Assembly: GCA_029945725.1 (NCBI GenBank)
Contig: JAQSDB010000011.1
Location: forward strand, 310,001 to 374,000
DNA from: a bacterium
GTDB taxonomy: Bacteria; Pseudomonadota; Gammaproteobacteria; Pseudomonadales; Moraxellaceae
Reading direction: 5' to 3'
DNA length: 64,000 bases
Below the pieces are notes generated by a model that saw only the letters and a program-made list of their open reading frames with translations, was not told the DNA's origin and searched no databases. Shown here piece by piece: positions 46,078 to 56,211 of this stretch. Position 1 is the first letter of the stretch; each line of letters begins with the position of its first letter. A program made the position numbers and the translations under genes.

Positions 46078-46378
46078 GCAGAAAACCCCTGTTGAGCGCC
46101 CGTTTCAAACGGCCACGCTCCTGAAACGATGTCTTTTATTACAATATCTTGCGGTTGTTATTTAATCCGGCAACAGAGGCCAAGGCGCCCAAGCTACCCG
46201 GAAAGCACAGAGCCCTCAAGCCCGCACCGCCGCCGGAGTTGCCGCTTATCCGCTGACGGCTGGTCAGGTCTTGAAAGGCCTGTCTATACTCCGCGCCGGC
46301 AAGGCAGCCGTAGCGAAACCCGTGTTTCGACAAGCAATCAGGGAGAGTCCATAACACCTGAATACCCAGGAATATCAC
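46078..46378. other. Divergent intergenic region, kinase operon and porin-like gene
   Basis: About 300 bases that must contain promoters in both directions. A minus-10-like TATACT lies near 46282-46287 pointing to the porin-like gene; its minus-35 is weak. No RNA gene or small protein is recognised. Confidence 0.35.
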
Positions 46379-47503
46379 ATGTCAGTTCTGACCCGTTTCG
46401 GTCTGGCCGCGGTGCTTGCCGGCACCAGCCTTGTTGCCTCTGCTGAAAACCTTACCCCAAACCTCAAGTTCAACGGCTTTGCCAGCGCTACAGGCGCCGT
46501 AGTGGATAACGCCCATGGCGGGGAATACATCAGGGACCCTTTTGGTTACCCGGGCCTGACCGAAGACGCCAGTTTCGGACTGGAGTCAGTAATCGGCCTG
46601 CAGTTTGATTATCGCGTGAATGACAAAACCAATGTGGTCACCCAGATCGTCGCAGAAGGCCGCAACTCCTACCAGGCCGAGGCTGAATGGGCTTATATCG
46701 CCTATCAGCTGAACGACAGCCTGAGCCTGCGCGGTGGCCGCCTTGCCCTGCCTATTTACATGTATTCCGACAGTATCCGTGTCGCTCAGTCCTATCCCTG
46801 GGCGCGCCTGCCGGTAGAGGTCTATGCCGGCGTTCCGGTCACCAATTTCAATGGCATGGATCTGCTCTACCGCAAGCCTCTGGGCGACTGGAACCTGAAT
46901 GCGCAACTGCTGGTGGGCGGCTCCACTACTCCGCTGTTCCGGACACAGAACGCGCGCGGCCTCAACCTCTCGCTGTCCAACGACAGCCTGACACTGCGAG
47001 CCGGCTATATTGCCGATGACCTGACCTTCGACAGCGCCACTCTGCCGCCCCCCCTGGTCCTCGACGGCGTCCGCACGAGCTTCAGCAATGTCGGCGCACT
47101 CTATGATGACGGCAACTGGTTCGCTGCCGGAGAGTTCTCGCAGCTCCGGATCAGGGGCTGGCTGGAAGACTGGGATGCCGGCTATGCCAGTGTCGGTCAC
47201 TATGTCGGGAAATGGCTGCCTTTCGTGCTCTGGTCCAAGGTCAACGGCATCAATGCCCAGGATTGCGTCGCTGTTGCGCCCTATTGCCTGGTGCCCGTCA
47301 CCTATCAGGAACAGACGACTTACGCGCTGGGCGCCAAGTACGCACTTTCATCGAATGTGAGCATGAAGGCCCAGGTAGACCATGTGACCGGATTCAACGG
47401 TACTAACGGTTTCCTGTCGTTTCCGAAAGACACACCAGCCACACTTCCGCATAACCCGGGTTCGTTCAATGTCATCACGCTCAGCCTGACGACAGCATTC
47501 TGA
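46379..47503 (+). CDS. Outer-membrane porin-like beta-barrel protein
   Basis: 374 residues with a signal peptide (1-22, cut after ASA). The mature part is made of alternating amphipathic strands (VIGLQFDYRVNDKTNVVTQIV, SLRGGRLALPIYM, WNLNAQLLVGG) and ends in Phe, the outer-membrane assembly signal. Two Cys (DCVAVAPYC) may close an extracellular loop. No exact family is named; it resembles porin-like proteins often encoded beside small PstS-like periplasmic proteins, as it is here (11-base gap). Confidence 0.75.
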   Translation: MSVLTRFGLAAVLAGTSLVASAENLTPNLKFNGFASATGAVVDNAHGGEYIRDPFGYPGLTEDASFGLESVIGLQFDYRVNDKTNVVTQIVAEGRNSYQAEAEWAYIAYQLNDSLSLRGGRLALPIYMYSDSIRVAQSYPWARLPVEVYAGVPVTNFNGMDLLYRKPLGDWNLNAQLLVGGSTTPLFRTQNARGLNLSLSNDSLTLRAGYIADDLTFDSATLPPPLVLDGVRTSFSNVGALYDDGNWFAAGEFSQLRIRGWLEDWDAGYASVGHYVGKWLPFVLWSKVNGINAQDCVAVAPYCLVPVTYQEQTTYALGAKYALSSNVSMKAQVDHVTGFNGTNGFLSFPKDTPATLPHNPGSFNVITLSLTTAF

Positions 47504-47514
47504 GGAACGCGATC

Positions 47515-47934
47515 ATGAATATACGTATTTTCATGGGCGCCACGCTCATGCTGCTGACCGCGGCGATATCGCATGCGGAAACCGTGCTGATCGGCAATCC
47601 CGGACTGCATTTTTCCTCCTTGCCCCTGAGTCAGGTCAGCCGCATTTTTCTCGGCCAGACCAGCCAGCTGCCGGATGGCGGCGCCGCCATTCCACTGGAT
47701 GTGAGCGGAGGCAGTCGCGAGCAGTTCTATCGTGACGTATTGAAGAAGTCCCCGGAACAGATCGAAAAGTACTGGGCCCGCATGATTTTCACCGGCAAGG
47801 CACAACCGCCCCGCGAGGTCAGGCCCGGCGACGTTAAAAGCGTGGTAGCAGAAACCCCCGGGGCTATCTCTTACATTGACAGCAGCAAGGTCGATGGCAG
47901 CGTCAAGGTCATTCATATCGACGCCAGTCACTAG
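47515..47934 (+). CDS. Small periplasmic PstS-like (phosphate-binding-like) protein
   Basis: 139 residues with a signal peptide (1-21, cut after SHA). It has features of the short PstS-like family: LSQVSRIFLGQTSQLPDGG, DVSGGSREQFYRDVLKKSPEQ, WARMIFTGKAQPP and ETPGAISYIDSS. It is less than half the length of true PstS, so it represents one lobe; such proteins are often annotated as phosphate ABC transporter substrate-binding, but transport is unproven. Operonic with the porin-like gene. Confidence 0.8.
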   Translation: MNIRIFMGATLMLLTAAISHAETVLIGNPGLHFSSLPLSQVSRIFLGQTSQLPDGGAAIPLDVSGGSREQFYRDVLKKSPEQIEKYWARMIFTGKAQPPREVRPGDVKSVVAETPGAISYIDSSKVDGSVKVIHIDASH

Positions 47935-47944
47935 GTCGTCCCTG

Positions 47945-47976
47945 TGAAAAAGCGGCCGTTAACGGCCGCTTTTTCA
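47945..47976. terminator. Perfect 32-bp palindromic terminator
   Basis: tgaaaaagcggccgtt is followed directly by its exact reverse complement, giving a GC-rich stem with A and T runs, 11 bases after the PstS-like stop. Confidence 0.88.
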
Positions 47977-48001
47977 TTTTGAGCCGCACGCCTGCGCCAT
48001 G

Positions 48002-48030
48002 TTGACGCTCCCCCGCCCCGCCGATATCAT
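48002..48030 (+). promoter_or_regulatory. Sigma-70 promoter for the tRNA genes
   Basis: TTGACG at 48002-48007, exactly 17 bases, TATCAT at 48025-48030, followed by a GC-rich discriminator (gcgcgcc) like those of stringently controlled stable-RNA promoters. tRNA-Cys begins 23 bases after the minus-10. Confidence 0.7.
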
Positions 48031-48052
48031 GCGCGCCTTCGCTAGACCCTGT

Positions 48053-48126
48053 GGCTGGGTAGCAAAATGGTTATGCAGCGGACTGCAACTCCGTTTACGC
48101 CGGTTCGATTCCGGCCTCAGCCTCCA
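48053..48126 (+). tRNA. tRNA-Cys (GCA)
   Basis: 74 bases including encoded CCA. The acceptor GGCTGGG pairs with CTCAGCC (one G-T pair), the anticodon loop is CTGCAAC and the T-loop GGTTCGATTCC is canonical. The length equals that of E. coli tRNA-Cys. Confidence 0.97.
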
Positions 48127-48286
48127 CCTGATTGCGTTTGGTCTGACTTGTTCCGGGTCACGCCAGACACCGCCAAAACCGACACATCAGTGGTCTTGGC
48201 TCACGCCGGATCACTCACTGACCTGATCGGTTTGTGAGTGGCACACCTTGTGGCACCTTGCGCTTTACCCCGCTCGCCCATCACCT

Positions 48287-48373
48287 GCCCGGGTGGTGAA
48301 ACTGGTAGACACAAGGGACTTAAAATCCCTCGGCCGCAAGGCCATACGGGTTCAATTCCCGTCCCGGGCACCA
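48287..48373 (+). tRNA. tRNA-Leu (TAA)
   Basis: 87 bases including encoded CCA. Acceptor GCCCGGG pairs with CCCGGGC, the anticodon is TAA in ACTTAAAAT, there is a long variable arm (TCGGCCGCAAGGCCA) as required for Leu, and the T-loop is GGTTCAATTCC. Probably co-transcribed with tRNA-Cys 160 bases upstream. Confidence 0.97.
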
Positions 48374-48622
48374 TTTAAAGCAAAACCCTCCGCTGCTGAT
48401 TTGCCCGGTTCCTGAGTGCTACCATAACGCTCGGCCCGCGCATCAACGTGCAAGCTTCCCGCACACCACAGGCAAGGAGCAGGGGAAATTCTGCGTATTG
48501 CTGCCAATGCATTGCCGGCTATGTCATGGGAATTCTGTAACGCCCCGACACTGATTTAACCATCCACTCTTGCTCGGAATATTCATCCGGCGCAGAAGGG
48601 TTTGCAGTAAAAAGGAGTATTC

Positions 48623-51600
48623 ATGCTGTCTGCGGCCAAGCTAAAGGACCAGATCCCGAACCGTATCCGGGAGCAGTTAACGCCGCGTCGCCGTCGACAG
48701 GGACTCATTTTTCTCGCCATCTTTACTGTCTACTCTGTGCTGGGCCTGTTTGCTGTTCCAGGTCTGGTAATCAGTCAGGCGCAGAAGTTTGTTCATGAAA
48801 AGCTCAAACTTGAACTCACCATTGCAAAACTTGAAATCAACCCATGGTTACTGGCTGTACGTATTGACGGGCTGAAAATAAAAGAACCCGGGGTTGGCGG
48901 TGAGACCTTGGTTGCGGCCAAAAGCGTTTATGTAAACGCACAGCTCTGGTCTTCAATCTGGATTCGCGGCGCCAGCCTGGCTGAAGTTGATCTCCTCGCT
49001 CCCTATATCAATGCCCGTATTCGCCGTGATGGCAGCATCAATCTGCTGCAGCTGATGCCGCCCGATGATGGCAAGGACAGTAATGCACACTGGCGTATTG
49101 GCCAGCTCGGCGTACATGGCGGACATGTTGATTTCCGCGACAATACCCGGGCCACCCCATTCACGGCATTTTTTTCACCCCTCAATCTCGGCCTTTCCGA
49201 TCTCAGTTCCCGCCCCGAAAAAGATGGCGGCTATACGCTGCATGCTGAAACCGGTGATGGCGAAACGCTGGACTGGCATGGAACGGTTTCGATGAAGCCG
49301 ATCCGCTCACAAGGCGAGCTAAGGATTTCCCGTCTCAAGGCCACGACGCCCTGGCGCTATATGCAGGACGCCTTGCCGGTGGTTGTGGATGGCGGACTGA
49401 TCACCATTGCTGGCCACTACCGCCTCACGGCAGGTGACGCACCTGAATTCTCCCTGGAAAAAGGCCGCATTATTATTGATGACATGGCGTTGCATCAGCG
49501 CGGTGCCCGGCCACTGGCGCTAGAGCTGAAACAACTGGATCTCAATGGCGTTAACCTGCAGTGGCCGGCACAAACTGTCGGCTTTTCCGGGCTTTCCCTT
49601 CAGGGCTTCCATCTTGTTGACAAAGAAGCCGGCAATGATCTGAGCAGCTTTGGCCGCTTGCAGTTACAAGACGGCCGATATCTTTCTGCGCCAAAACGAT
49701 TCGAGCTGGCGACAGTCTCATTGCAGCAACTGATTCTCGAAGATGGTGCCGGACAATCGCCCCTGATTACCCTTCCCGCCCTTACACTTGAAAAGCTGGG
49801 CATCACACTGGATGAACGGCACGCCCATATTGATCACATCACTCTGGCGAAAGGCGATATCAGTATGCGCCGTGAAAAAAACGGCACGCTTAACTGGGTC
49901 ACACGACTGGATGAGCTGACCCAACGCCTGGCAACCATGGCAGTGGCAGAAAAAGCAGCGCAGCCCGGGACGGTTGCAACACCGGCAGAAAAGCCCGCCA
50001 CAAAAAAATCCGGTCCGGCAAAAGAAAAAACCTGGATTGCCACGCTGGGCGAGCTTGATTTGCGGGGCTTTCGGGTTGCGCTCGAGGATCAGGTGCCACG
50101 CCAGGCAGTGAAAAACTCGCTGGAAGATATCAATCTGCGCATTTTTCCACAGCAGACAAGCAAGGAGCCTCACGCACTGGAAGGCCATTTGACGGTCGGC
50201 AGTGGCGGCACTCTTGCCTTCAAGGGGAAGTTCAGCGAGCAGCCGCTGGCGGCGAGTGCGGACCTTGATTTACAGAGCCTTGAGCTGCCTTCGTTTGCTC
50301 CTTATTTTGAGGACGTGGCCAGCTTTTCTCTCGAGAGCGGGGCGCTGGATGTGGCCGGGACGTTCAACTTCTTGCAAGGTAAAACCACGACGGCCGGCTT
50401 CAATGGACGCATTGCGGTACGCCATTTCAGTGCCAATGATCTGGTACAGGATGAGCGTTTTCTGGCGTGGAGCAACCTGGCGATTAATGGCCTGAGCTGG
50501 CAGCTTAGCCCCGGCAAGCTTGGCATCCGCGACATTCAGGCCGACAAACCGTTTATTCGCGTCATCATCGCCCCGGATAAAACCCTGAATCTCAGCCATA
50601 TCGTGGTAGCGGCCCCGGAAAAAACAGGTGCTGCGACAATCACTGCCGCAGAAAGCCCCAGGAAAACCGCTGACAAAACCGCCCGGGTGGATACTCCCTA
50701 CCCTTTACGGATTGATCGGATCCGCATGAAAGATGGCTCAATGCTGTTTGCCGACTTCACGCTAAAACCACAATTTGCCACCGGCATCCAGTCGCTCAAT
50801 GGTGATATCAGCGGCATTTCCACCGACCCGAAAACGCGCGCAAAAGTAGCCCTGAGCGGACGTGTTGATCAGTACGGCAAAGCGGACATCAATGGCACAG
50901 TCAATCCGCTGGCCAGCGAGGTCTACACCGATATCGCGGTGAAATTCAGCAATCTTGAACTCACCACGCTGACGCCCTACTCCGCAAAATTTGCCGGTTA
51001 TCGTATCGACAAGGGCAAGCTCTCACTGGATCTCAATTACAGGATTGAAAACCGTCAGCTCAATGCCACCAACAAGGTAGTGTTCAATCAGCTCACTCTC
51101 GGCGACAAGGTTGACAGCCCTGATTCCATCGGCCTGCCGCTGAAACTGGCCGTGGCCATATTGAAAGACAAGGATGGTGTCATTGATGTTGACCTGCCCA
51201 TCACGGGCAGCATTGACGACCCGAAATTCAAGCTTGCCCCGCTGATCTGGAAAGCGTTTCTCAACCTGCTGACCAAGGCCGCCACCGCTCCTTTCAGCCT
51301 GATTGCCGGCATGGTGGGTGGCGGTAGCGATCTTGATTCCCTGAGCTTTGCGACTGGCGAAAGCGCCCTGGCTCCGGCAGAAACCGACAAGCTGGACAAG
51401 CTGGCCCGGGCACTGGGTGAGCGCCCGGCGCTGGGCGTGGAGATTCGTGGCGCTTTTGATCCGCAGGCCGATGCGCTGGCGATAAAAACCGTCAAGTTCA
51501 ACAGCCTGTATGAAAAACGCCTCGGCGCAGGTGACAAGCCCCAGACCGCTCTTGAAGCGCTGTTTGCCGAGAAAATGGGCAAGGAAGCACTGGCGCAGCA

Positions 51601-51886
51601 ACGCGCCCTGCACCTGAAGCCCGCAGCGGATACGGCCAAAAACAAGAACAAGCTGGAGCTGGATGTAGATGCTTATCTTCAGACCCTGCGCACGGAGCTG
51701 ATTGCCCGTGAGGTCGTGCTGGATGGTGATTTGCGCCAGCTGGCGCTGGCCCGTGCCGGTGCCGTGCGCCGGCAGCTGGTCGAAATCAACAAGATCGGCG
51801 AAGACCGGATATTTGTACTGGAGCCCGTCAGCGTGCAGGCGACGGACAAGAAGATTGTCATGAAGGTCGCCCTGACCGCTTCGTAG
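48623..51886 (+). CDS. Large AsmA-like DUF748 envelope protein
   Basis: 1087 residues from ATG 48623 with aaaaggag upstream. One N-terminal membrane helix (about 27-50, LIFLAIFTVYSVLGLFAVPG) is followed by a long periplasmic beta-rich part with AsmA/DUF748 features (LELTIAKLEINPWLLAVRIDGLKI; GSINLLQL; late IDKGKLSLDLNYRIENRQL). A Lys/Pro/Ala-rich linker lies near 445-468. The C-terminal 150 residues contain a helical OmpA-like-looking segment (LDKLARALGERPALGVEIRG). Known relatives are thought to bridge the periplasm for lipid transport or envelope integrity. It stands alone. Confidence 0.88.
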   Translation: MLSAAKLKDQIPNRIREQLTPRRRRQGLIFLAIFTVYSVLGLFAVPGLVISQAQKFVHEKLKLELTIAKLEINPWLLAVRIDGLKIKEPGVGGETLVAAKSVYVNAQLWSSIWIRGASLAEVDLLAPYINARIRRDGSINLLQLMPPDDGKDSNAHWRIGQLGVHGGHVDFRDNTRATPFTAFFSPLNLGLSDLSSRPEKDGGYTLHAETGDGETLDWHGTVSMKPIRSQGELRISRLKATTPWRYMQDALPVVVDGGLITIAGHYRLTAGDAPEFSLEKGRIIIDDMALHQRGARPLALELKQLDLNGVNLQWPAQTVGFSGLSLQGFHLVDKEAGNDLSSFGRLQLQDGRYLSAPKRFELATVSLQQLILEDGAGQSPLITLPALTLEKLGITLDERHAHIDHITLAKGDISMRREKNGTLNWVTRLDELTQRLATMAVAEKAAQPGTVATPAEKPATKKSGPAKEKTWIATLGELDLRGFRVALEDQVPRQAVKNSLEDINLRIFPQQTSKEPHALEGHLTVGSGGTLAFKGKFSEQPLAASADLDLQSLELPSFAPYFEDVASFSLESGALDVAGTFNFLQGKTTTAGFNGRIAVRHFSANDLVQDERFLAWSNLAINGLSWQLSPGKLGIRDIQADKPFIRVIIAPDKTLNLSHIVVAAPEKTGAATITAAESPRKTADKTARVDTPYPLRIDRIRMKDGSMLFADFTLKPQFATGIQSLNGDISGISTDPKTRAKVALSGRVDQYGKADINGTVNPLASEVYTDIAVKFSNLELTTLTPYSAKFAGYRIDKGKLSLDLNYRIENRQLNATNKVVFNQLTLGDKVDSPDSIGLPLKLAVAILKDKDGVIDVDLPITGSIDDPKFKLAPLIWKAFLNLLTKAATAPFSLIAGMVGGGSDLDSLSFATGESALAPAETDKLDKLARALGERPALGVEIRGAFDPQADALAIKTVKFNSLYEKRLGAGDKPQTALEALFAEKMGKEALAQQRALHLKPAADTAKNKNKLELDVDAYLQTLRTELIAREVVLDGDLRQLALARAGAVRRQLVEINKIGEDRIFVLEPVSVQATDKKIVMKVALTAS

Positions 51887-51979
51887 GGCGCTGAAAATCA
51901 CAGCAAGACCGCGGCTTGAACCGTGGGTGCCGCTACGCAACTAAAACCCGCATGAATGGCTTGTGACAGTGTCGCAGGC

Positions 51980-52276
51980 TCATTGGTGAAGCGGGGCATC
52001 ACCCTCTGCCGGTAATGTGGCAGCAACAGCCGCATGCTGGGCGCAGAACTTTCTTTTTTCAGCGACGCTCATTTTTTTCACGGCGTGTTCTGCCTTCGAT
52101 GCAGCGGAGCGATCTGGATAGGCCTTGATCGCCAGAATGCATCGGGGCGGATGAGAGCGCGTGTATTTGGCGCCCTTGCCAGCCATGTGCAGGGCAAAGC
52201 GCTTTTCCACATCCACGGCAATGCCGGTGTAGAGACTGTCATCCCTGCACTCCAGCACATAAAGAAACCAGCTCAC
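51980..52276 (-). CDS. GIY-YIG domain protein (YhbQ-like)
   Basis: 98 residues. The domain reads FLYVLECRDDSLYTGIAVDVEKRFALH, with Y-x(10)-YTG replacing GIY-YIG and the catalytic Arg (R27) of the core, followed by KYTRSHPPRCILAIK and the Glu-containing helix (SKAEHAVKKMS). Related small proteins (UPF0213) are putative structure-specific nucleases. Its start overlaps the stop of the flavoprotein gene by four bases, so the two are coupled. Confidence 0.88.
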   Translation of the reverse strand: MSWFLYVLECRDDSLYTGIAVDVEKRFALHMAGKGAKYTRSHPPRCILAIKAYPDRSAASKAEHAVKKMSVAEKRKFCAQHAAVAATLPAEGDAPLHQ

Positions 52277-53505
52277 GGGAGCGCCAGCCAGTCGATCACG
52301 CCCCGCGCCGCCGCACGACCACTGGCAAAGCAGGCCGTCAGCAGATAGCCGCCGGTAGGTGCTTCCCAGTCCAGCATTTCACCGGCGCAGAAAACGCCGG
52401 GTAATGTTTTCAGCATCAGCTTCTGATCCATTGCTTCAAAACGCACGCCACCCGCTGTACTGATGGCTTCATCAATCGGGCGTGTCGCGGTGAGCCGAAG
52501 CGGCAATGACTTGATGCGCAAAGCCAGTTGTCGGGCATCATCAAGCGTGGCCGCTGGCACTATCTCGCGCAGTAATGCTGCCTTGACGCCTTCGATGCCG
52601 ACACGCTTGCGCAAATGACTGGACAGGGAATCCTTGCCGCGCGGTTTGGCCAGATCTGCCGCCAGACGATCGCGGTCGCGTCCGGGAGCCAGATCAAGAT
52701 AAAGCGTGACCTCGCCTCTGGCATCAATGACATCGCGCAAGCCGGCAGAGAGCGCATAAACCAGCCCGCCCTCCAGCCCTGCTGCCGTCAGCACGCATTC
52801 GCCCTGAGCCTGCTGCGAAATATTATTGCGGTTCATGAAATTGGCGGAGATTGCTTTCAACGGTGTGCCGGCAAAACGCTCGCGCAGATGCTCACTCCAC
52901 GCCACCTCAAAACCGCAGTTCGATGGCTGCAGGGGCGCCATCATGACTCTCTTTTCACTCAGCCAGGGCAGCCATGCCCCATCCGATCCGAGGCGCGACC
53001 AGCTGGCACCACCCAATGCCAGCACCACGGCATCAAACTTCCGGGTGAACTCACCCTGCGGCGCCACAAAGCGCATCTCGCCGTTTTCGGCCCAGCCGTT
53101 AAAGCGGTGACGCTGGTGAAAATGCACGCCACTTGTGCGCAAGCGATGCAGCCAGGCACGCAGCAGGGGCGCCGCCTTCATCTCTGTCGGGAAAACCCGG
53201 CCTGACGATCCCACAAAGGTTTCAATGCCGAGCCCATGCACCCAGGCGCGCAAGGCATCGGCATCAAAATCCTGCAGCAGGGAACGGATTTCCTGCTGCC
53301 GGGAACCGTAACGCGACACAAATGATTCAAAAGGTTCAGCGTGAGTGATGTTCATCCCGCCCACCCCCGCGAGCAGGAACTTGCGCCCCACCGATGGCAT
53401 GCCGTCAAAAAGATCGACCTTGAGCCCTGCCTGCGCCAGCACTTCTGCCGCCATCAATCCGGCAGGACCACCACCAACCACCGCTACACTTTTTACATCT
53501 GACAT
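52273..53505 (-). CDS. YhiN/BaiN-like flavoprotein (NAD(P)/FAD-dependent oxidoreductase)
   Basis: ATG 53505 gives 410 residues; the open extension upstream is not protein-like. The FAD motif is SVAVVGGGPAGLMAAEVLAQ. Further family features are VGRKFLLAGVGGMNITHAEP, VLALGGASWSRLGSDG and, near the C-terminus, TAGGVRFEAMD and PGVFCAGEMLDWEAPTGGY. The substrate of this HI0933-like family is unknown. It is the first gene of a two-gene unit with the GIY-YIG protein. Confidence 0.88.
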   Translation of the reverse strand: MSDVKSVAVVGGGPAGLMAAEVLAQAGLKVDLFDGMPSVGRKFLLAGVGGMNITHAEPFESFVSRYGSRQQEIRSLLQDFDADALRAWVHGLGIETFVGSSGRVFPTEMKAAPLLRAWLHRLRTSGVHFHQRHRFNGWAENGEMRFVAPQGEFTRKFDAVVLALGGASWSRLGSDGAWLPWLSEKRVMMAPLQPSNCGFEVAWSEHLRERFAGTPLKAISANFMNRNNISQQAQGECVLTAAGLEGGLVYALSAGLRDVIDARGEVTLYLDLAPGRDRDRLAADLAKPRGKDSLSSHLRKRVGIEGVKAALLREIVPAATLDDARQLALRIKSLPLRLTATRPIDEAISTAGGVRFEAMDQKLMLKTLPGVFCAGEMLDWEAPTGGYLLTACFASGRAAARGVIDWLALP

Positions 53506-53702
53506 GGGATGACATTCTTTTTGAGGTTTAAAGGCGGAACAGTGACCGGCCATTTCAGCAAGGCCGCCACCACTAACACGCCAGCCGGGCACAGCCCTTC
53601 GCGCGCTACTATCTGCCGAAGCCGACTTGCCGGCAATGATTGATCCCTTCCCTGCCGATAACCGCTGCAAGCCGTGAACGAGTTGTTACCCGCAAGCAAA
53701 GC

Positions 53703-53740
53703 CGCATAAAAAAGGCCGCTGATGCGGCCTTTTTTATGCG
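53703..53740. terminator. glcB terminator
   Basis: cgcataaaaaaggccgc pairs perfectly (17 bp) with its complement around tgat; A and T runs make it bidirectional. It begins nine bases downstream of the glcB stop. Confidence 0.9.
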
Positions 53741-53748
53741 CGGGGAAA

Positions 53749-55920
53749 TTACCTGGCCAGCCTGGCCTTCAACTCGCGACGACGGCGGTGCAGCACCGGC
53801 TCGGTGTAGCCGTTGGGTTGGCTGGTGCCTTCAAACACGGTTTCAGCCGCGGCCTGGAAAGCCACATTGTTGGCAAAGTCTGGCGCCATCGGAACATAAA
53901 GCGGATCGCCCGCGTTCTGCTTGTCCACCACCACTGCCATGCGCTCCAGTGCTTCGGTCACCTGCGCCCTGGTGCACACACCGTGACGCAGCCAGTTGGC
54001 CACATGCTGGCTGGAAATGCGCAGCGTGGCGCGGTCTTCCATAAGGCCGACATTATTGATGTCGGGCACCTTGGAGCAGCCCACGCCCTGGTCAATCCAG
54101 CGCACCACATAACCGAGAATGCCCTGGCAATTGTTGTCCAGTTCATTCTTGATTTCTTCTGCGCTCCAGTTGGTGTTCTCTGCCAGCGGAATCGTGATGA
54201 TGTCATCCAGACTGGCACGCGGACGGCTCTTGAGCTCATCCTGGCGAGCTTTCACATTCACCTGGTGATAATGCAGCGCGTGCAGTATGGCGCCCGTGGG
54301 CGACGGCACCCAGGCAGTATTAGCGCCTGCCATGGGATGCGCGATCTTCTGCACCAGCATGTCCTTCATCAGGTCGGGCATGGCCCACATGCCCTTGCCA
54401 ATCTGCGATTTCCCCTGCAGGCCACAAGCCAGACCAATGTCCACATTCCAGTTTTCATAGGCGCCGATCCACTTGGCTTTTTTCATGTCGCCCTTGCGCA
54501 CCATGGCGCCGGCTTCCATGGAGGTGTGCATTTCATCGCCAGTGCGGTCAAGGAAACCGGTGTTGATGAAGAACACGCGGTCTTTGGCGGCACGGATGCA
54601 CTCTTTCAGATTCACTGTGGTGCGGCGCTCTTCATCCATGATGCCGACCTTGAGCGTGTTGCGCTTGATGCCGAGTTCGTCTTCCACACGACTGAAGATT
54701 TCACAGGCAAAGGCTACTTCTTCCGGACCGTGCATTTTCGGCTTCACGATATAGATGGAACCAGTACGCGAATTTCTCAGCTTGCCGCCTCCGAGCAGGT
54801 CGTGCTTGGAGGCCAGCACGGTCACCAGTGCATCCATGATGCCTTCCGGCACTTCATCGCCCTTGAACAGCACAGCAGGATTGGTCATGAGATGACCGAC
54901 GTTGCGCACCAGCAGCAGCGAGCGGCCGTGCAGTGAAAAATCCTGGCCTTGCGGGTTCTTGAACGCGCGATCAGTCACCATGCGACGGGTCAGTGTCTTG
55001 CCGCCTTTTTCAAAGGACTCCTGCAGCGTGCCCTTGATCAGTCCCAGCCAGTTGGCATACACCTCGACCTTGTCTTCGGCATCCACAGCGGCCACGGAAT
55101 CTTCACAATCCTGGATCGTGGTGATTGCTGCTTCAATATTGAGATCCTTGATGCTGGCTGCATCGTCCTTGCCGATCGGGTGCTGATTGTCGAACTGGAT
55201 TTCCACGTGCAGGTTGTTGTTCTTGAGCAGCACGCCGGAAGGACGCTGAGCCTCACCGACATAACCTGCAAACTGTGCAGGATTTGCCAGACCGGACTTG
55301 TTGCCACTCTTCAGGCTGACGATGAGCTTGCCGTCGACATTCGCATAGCCTGTGGAATCCACATGAGAACCTGCGGCAAGCGGGAAAGCGTCATCAAGGA
55401 ATTTACGCGCGAAGGCGATAACCTTGGCACCACGCAACGGGTTGTAGCCGCCCTTGCCTTTTTCGGCGCCACCCTCATCGGAAATGGCGTCAGTGCCATA
55501 GAGGGCGTCATAGAGCGAGCCCCAGCGCGCATTGGCGGCATTCAGCGCGTAACGCGCATTTTTAACCGGCACCACCAGCTGCGGGCCGGCAATAGTAGTG
55601 ATTTCTTCATCAATATTTTCCGGGTTAACGGAAAAGTCAGGGCCTTCGGGCAGCAGGTAGCCGATCTCGATGAGGAAGGCTTTGTACGCCGCGAAATCAA
55701 GGCTCGGGTTGGCCTGATGCCAGGCATCAATCTGCGCCTGAATCGCATCGCGCTTGGCCAGCAGCGCCTTGTTCCTGGGCGCCAGCTCGGCGACGACTTT
55801 CTCGAACGATGCCCAGAACGCTGCCGGTGTTATGCCAGTGCCGGGGGCGATTTCATTCGCCACCAGGTCGTAAAGGGACTTGGCAATTTCCAGCTCGCCA
55901 TGCTTGATACGTTCGTTCAT
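53749..55920 (-). CDS. glcB: Malate synthase G
   Basis: ATG 55920 gives 723 residues, the length of E. coli GlcB. The G-isoform is shown by its size and the long insert. Conserved parts include [39 protein letters not shown] with the catalytic Arg/Glu region, [17 protein letters not shown], and [18 protein letters not shown] with GlcB-type catalytic segment. It condenses glyoxylate with acetyl-CoA to malate. Paired here with isocitrate lyase and a LysR gene, it should serve growth on acetate or fatty acids. Confidence 0.96.
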   Translation of the reverse strand: MNERIKHGELEIAKSLYDLVANEIAPGTGITPAAFWASFEKVVAELAPRNKALLAKRDAIQAQIDAWHQANPSLDFAAYKAFLIEIGYLLPEGPDFSVNPENIDEEITTIAGPQLVVPVKNARYALNAANARWGSLYDALYGTDAISDEGGAEKGKGGYNPLRGAKVIAFARKFLDDAFPLAAGSHVDSTGYANVDGKLIVSLKSGNKSGLANPAQFAGYVGEAQRPSGVLLKNNNLHVEIQFDNQHPIGKDDAASIKDLNIEAAITTIQDCEDSVAAVDAEDKVEVYANWLGLIKGTLQESFEKGGKTLTRRMVTDRAFKNPQGQDFSLHGRSLLLVRNVGHLMTNPAVLFKGDEVPEGIMDALVTVLASKHDLLGGGKLRNSRTGSIYIVKPKMHGPEEVAFACEIFSRVEDELGIKRNTLKVGIMDEERRTTVNLKECIRAAKDRVFFINTGFLDRTGDEMHTSMEAGAMVRKGDMKKAKWIGAYENWNVDIGLACGLQGKSQIGKGMWAMPDLMKDMLVQKIAHPMAGANTAWVPSPTGAILHALHYHQVNVKARQDELKSRPRASLDDIITIPLAENTNWSAEEIKNELDNNCQGILGYVVRWIDQGVGCSKVPDINNVGLMEDRATLRISSQHVANWLRHGVCTRAQVTEALERMAVVVDKQNAGDPLYVPMAPDFANNVAFQAAAETVFEGTSQPNGYTEPVLHRRRRELKARLAR

Positions 55921-56211
55921 GTCATCAGCCTCATAGTGATCGCCCTCCTGAGTCAGGACGATGTTCCGGATCAGCGTTGCAGGGCAACGCCCAAAAAACA
56001 AGGCGGGCATTCTAGCGGACTCTGCGCATGAACGCATGAGCCACAAGGGACCGGGCAGCCACGGCAGCCATCACGGCAAAAAAACAAAGCCGTACCGGGG
56101 TTTCACGGACAAGGTAGCGGGAGTTGCCGGTCGCCACTGTCACGGGGCCGGCAGAAAACCGGGGCTGTCGCATCGCCGGCCCTGGCAAAAGCCGCATGCT
56201 GCCGGCGCCAC
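55921..56211. other. Intergenic region upstream of glcB with two palindromes
   Basis: Two inverted repeats lie in the glcB leader or promoter: tcctga-g-tcagga (55946-55958) and gcgttgc-agg-gcaacgc (55974-55990). They are operator candidates. No clear gene is present. Confidence 0.4.

Noticed and set aside
53722-56031. Long plus-strand open frames across malate synthase G
   Set aside because: Antisense shadows of glcB, whose motifs and full length are certain.
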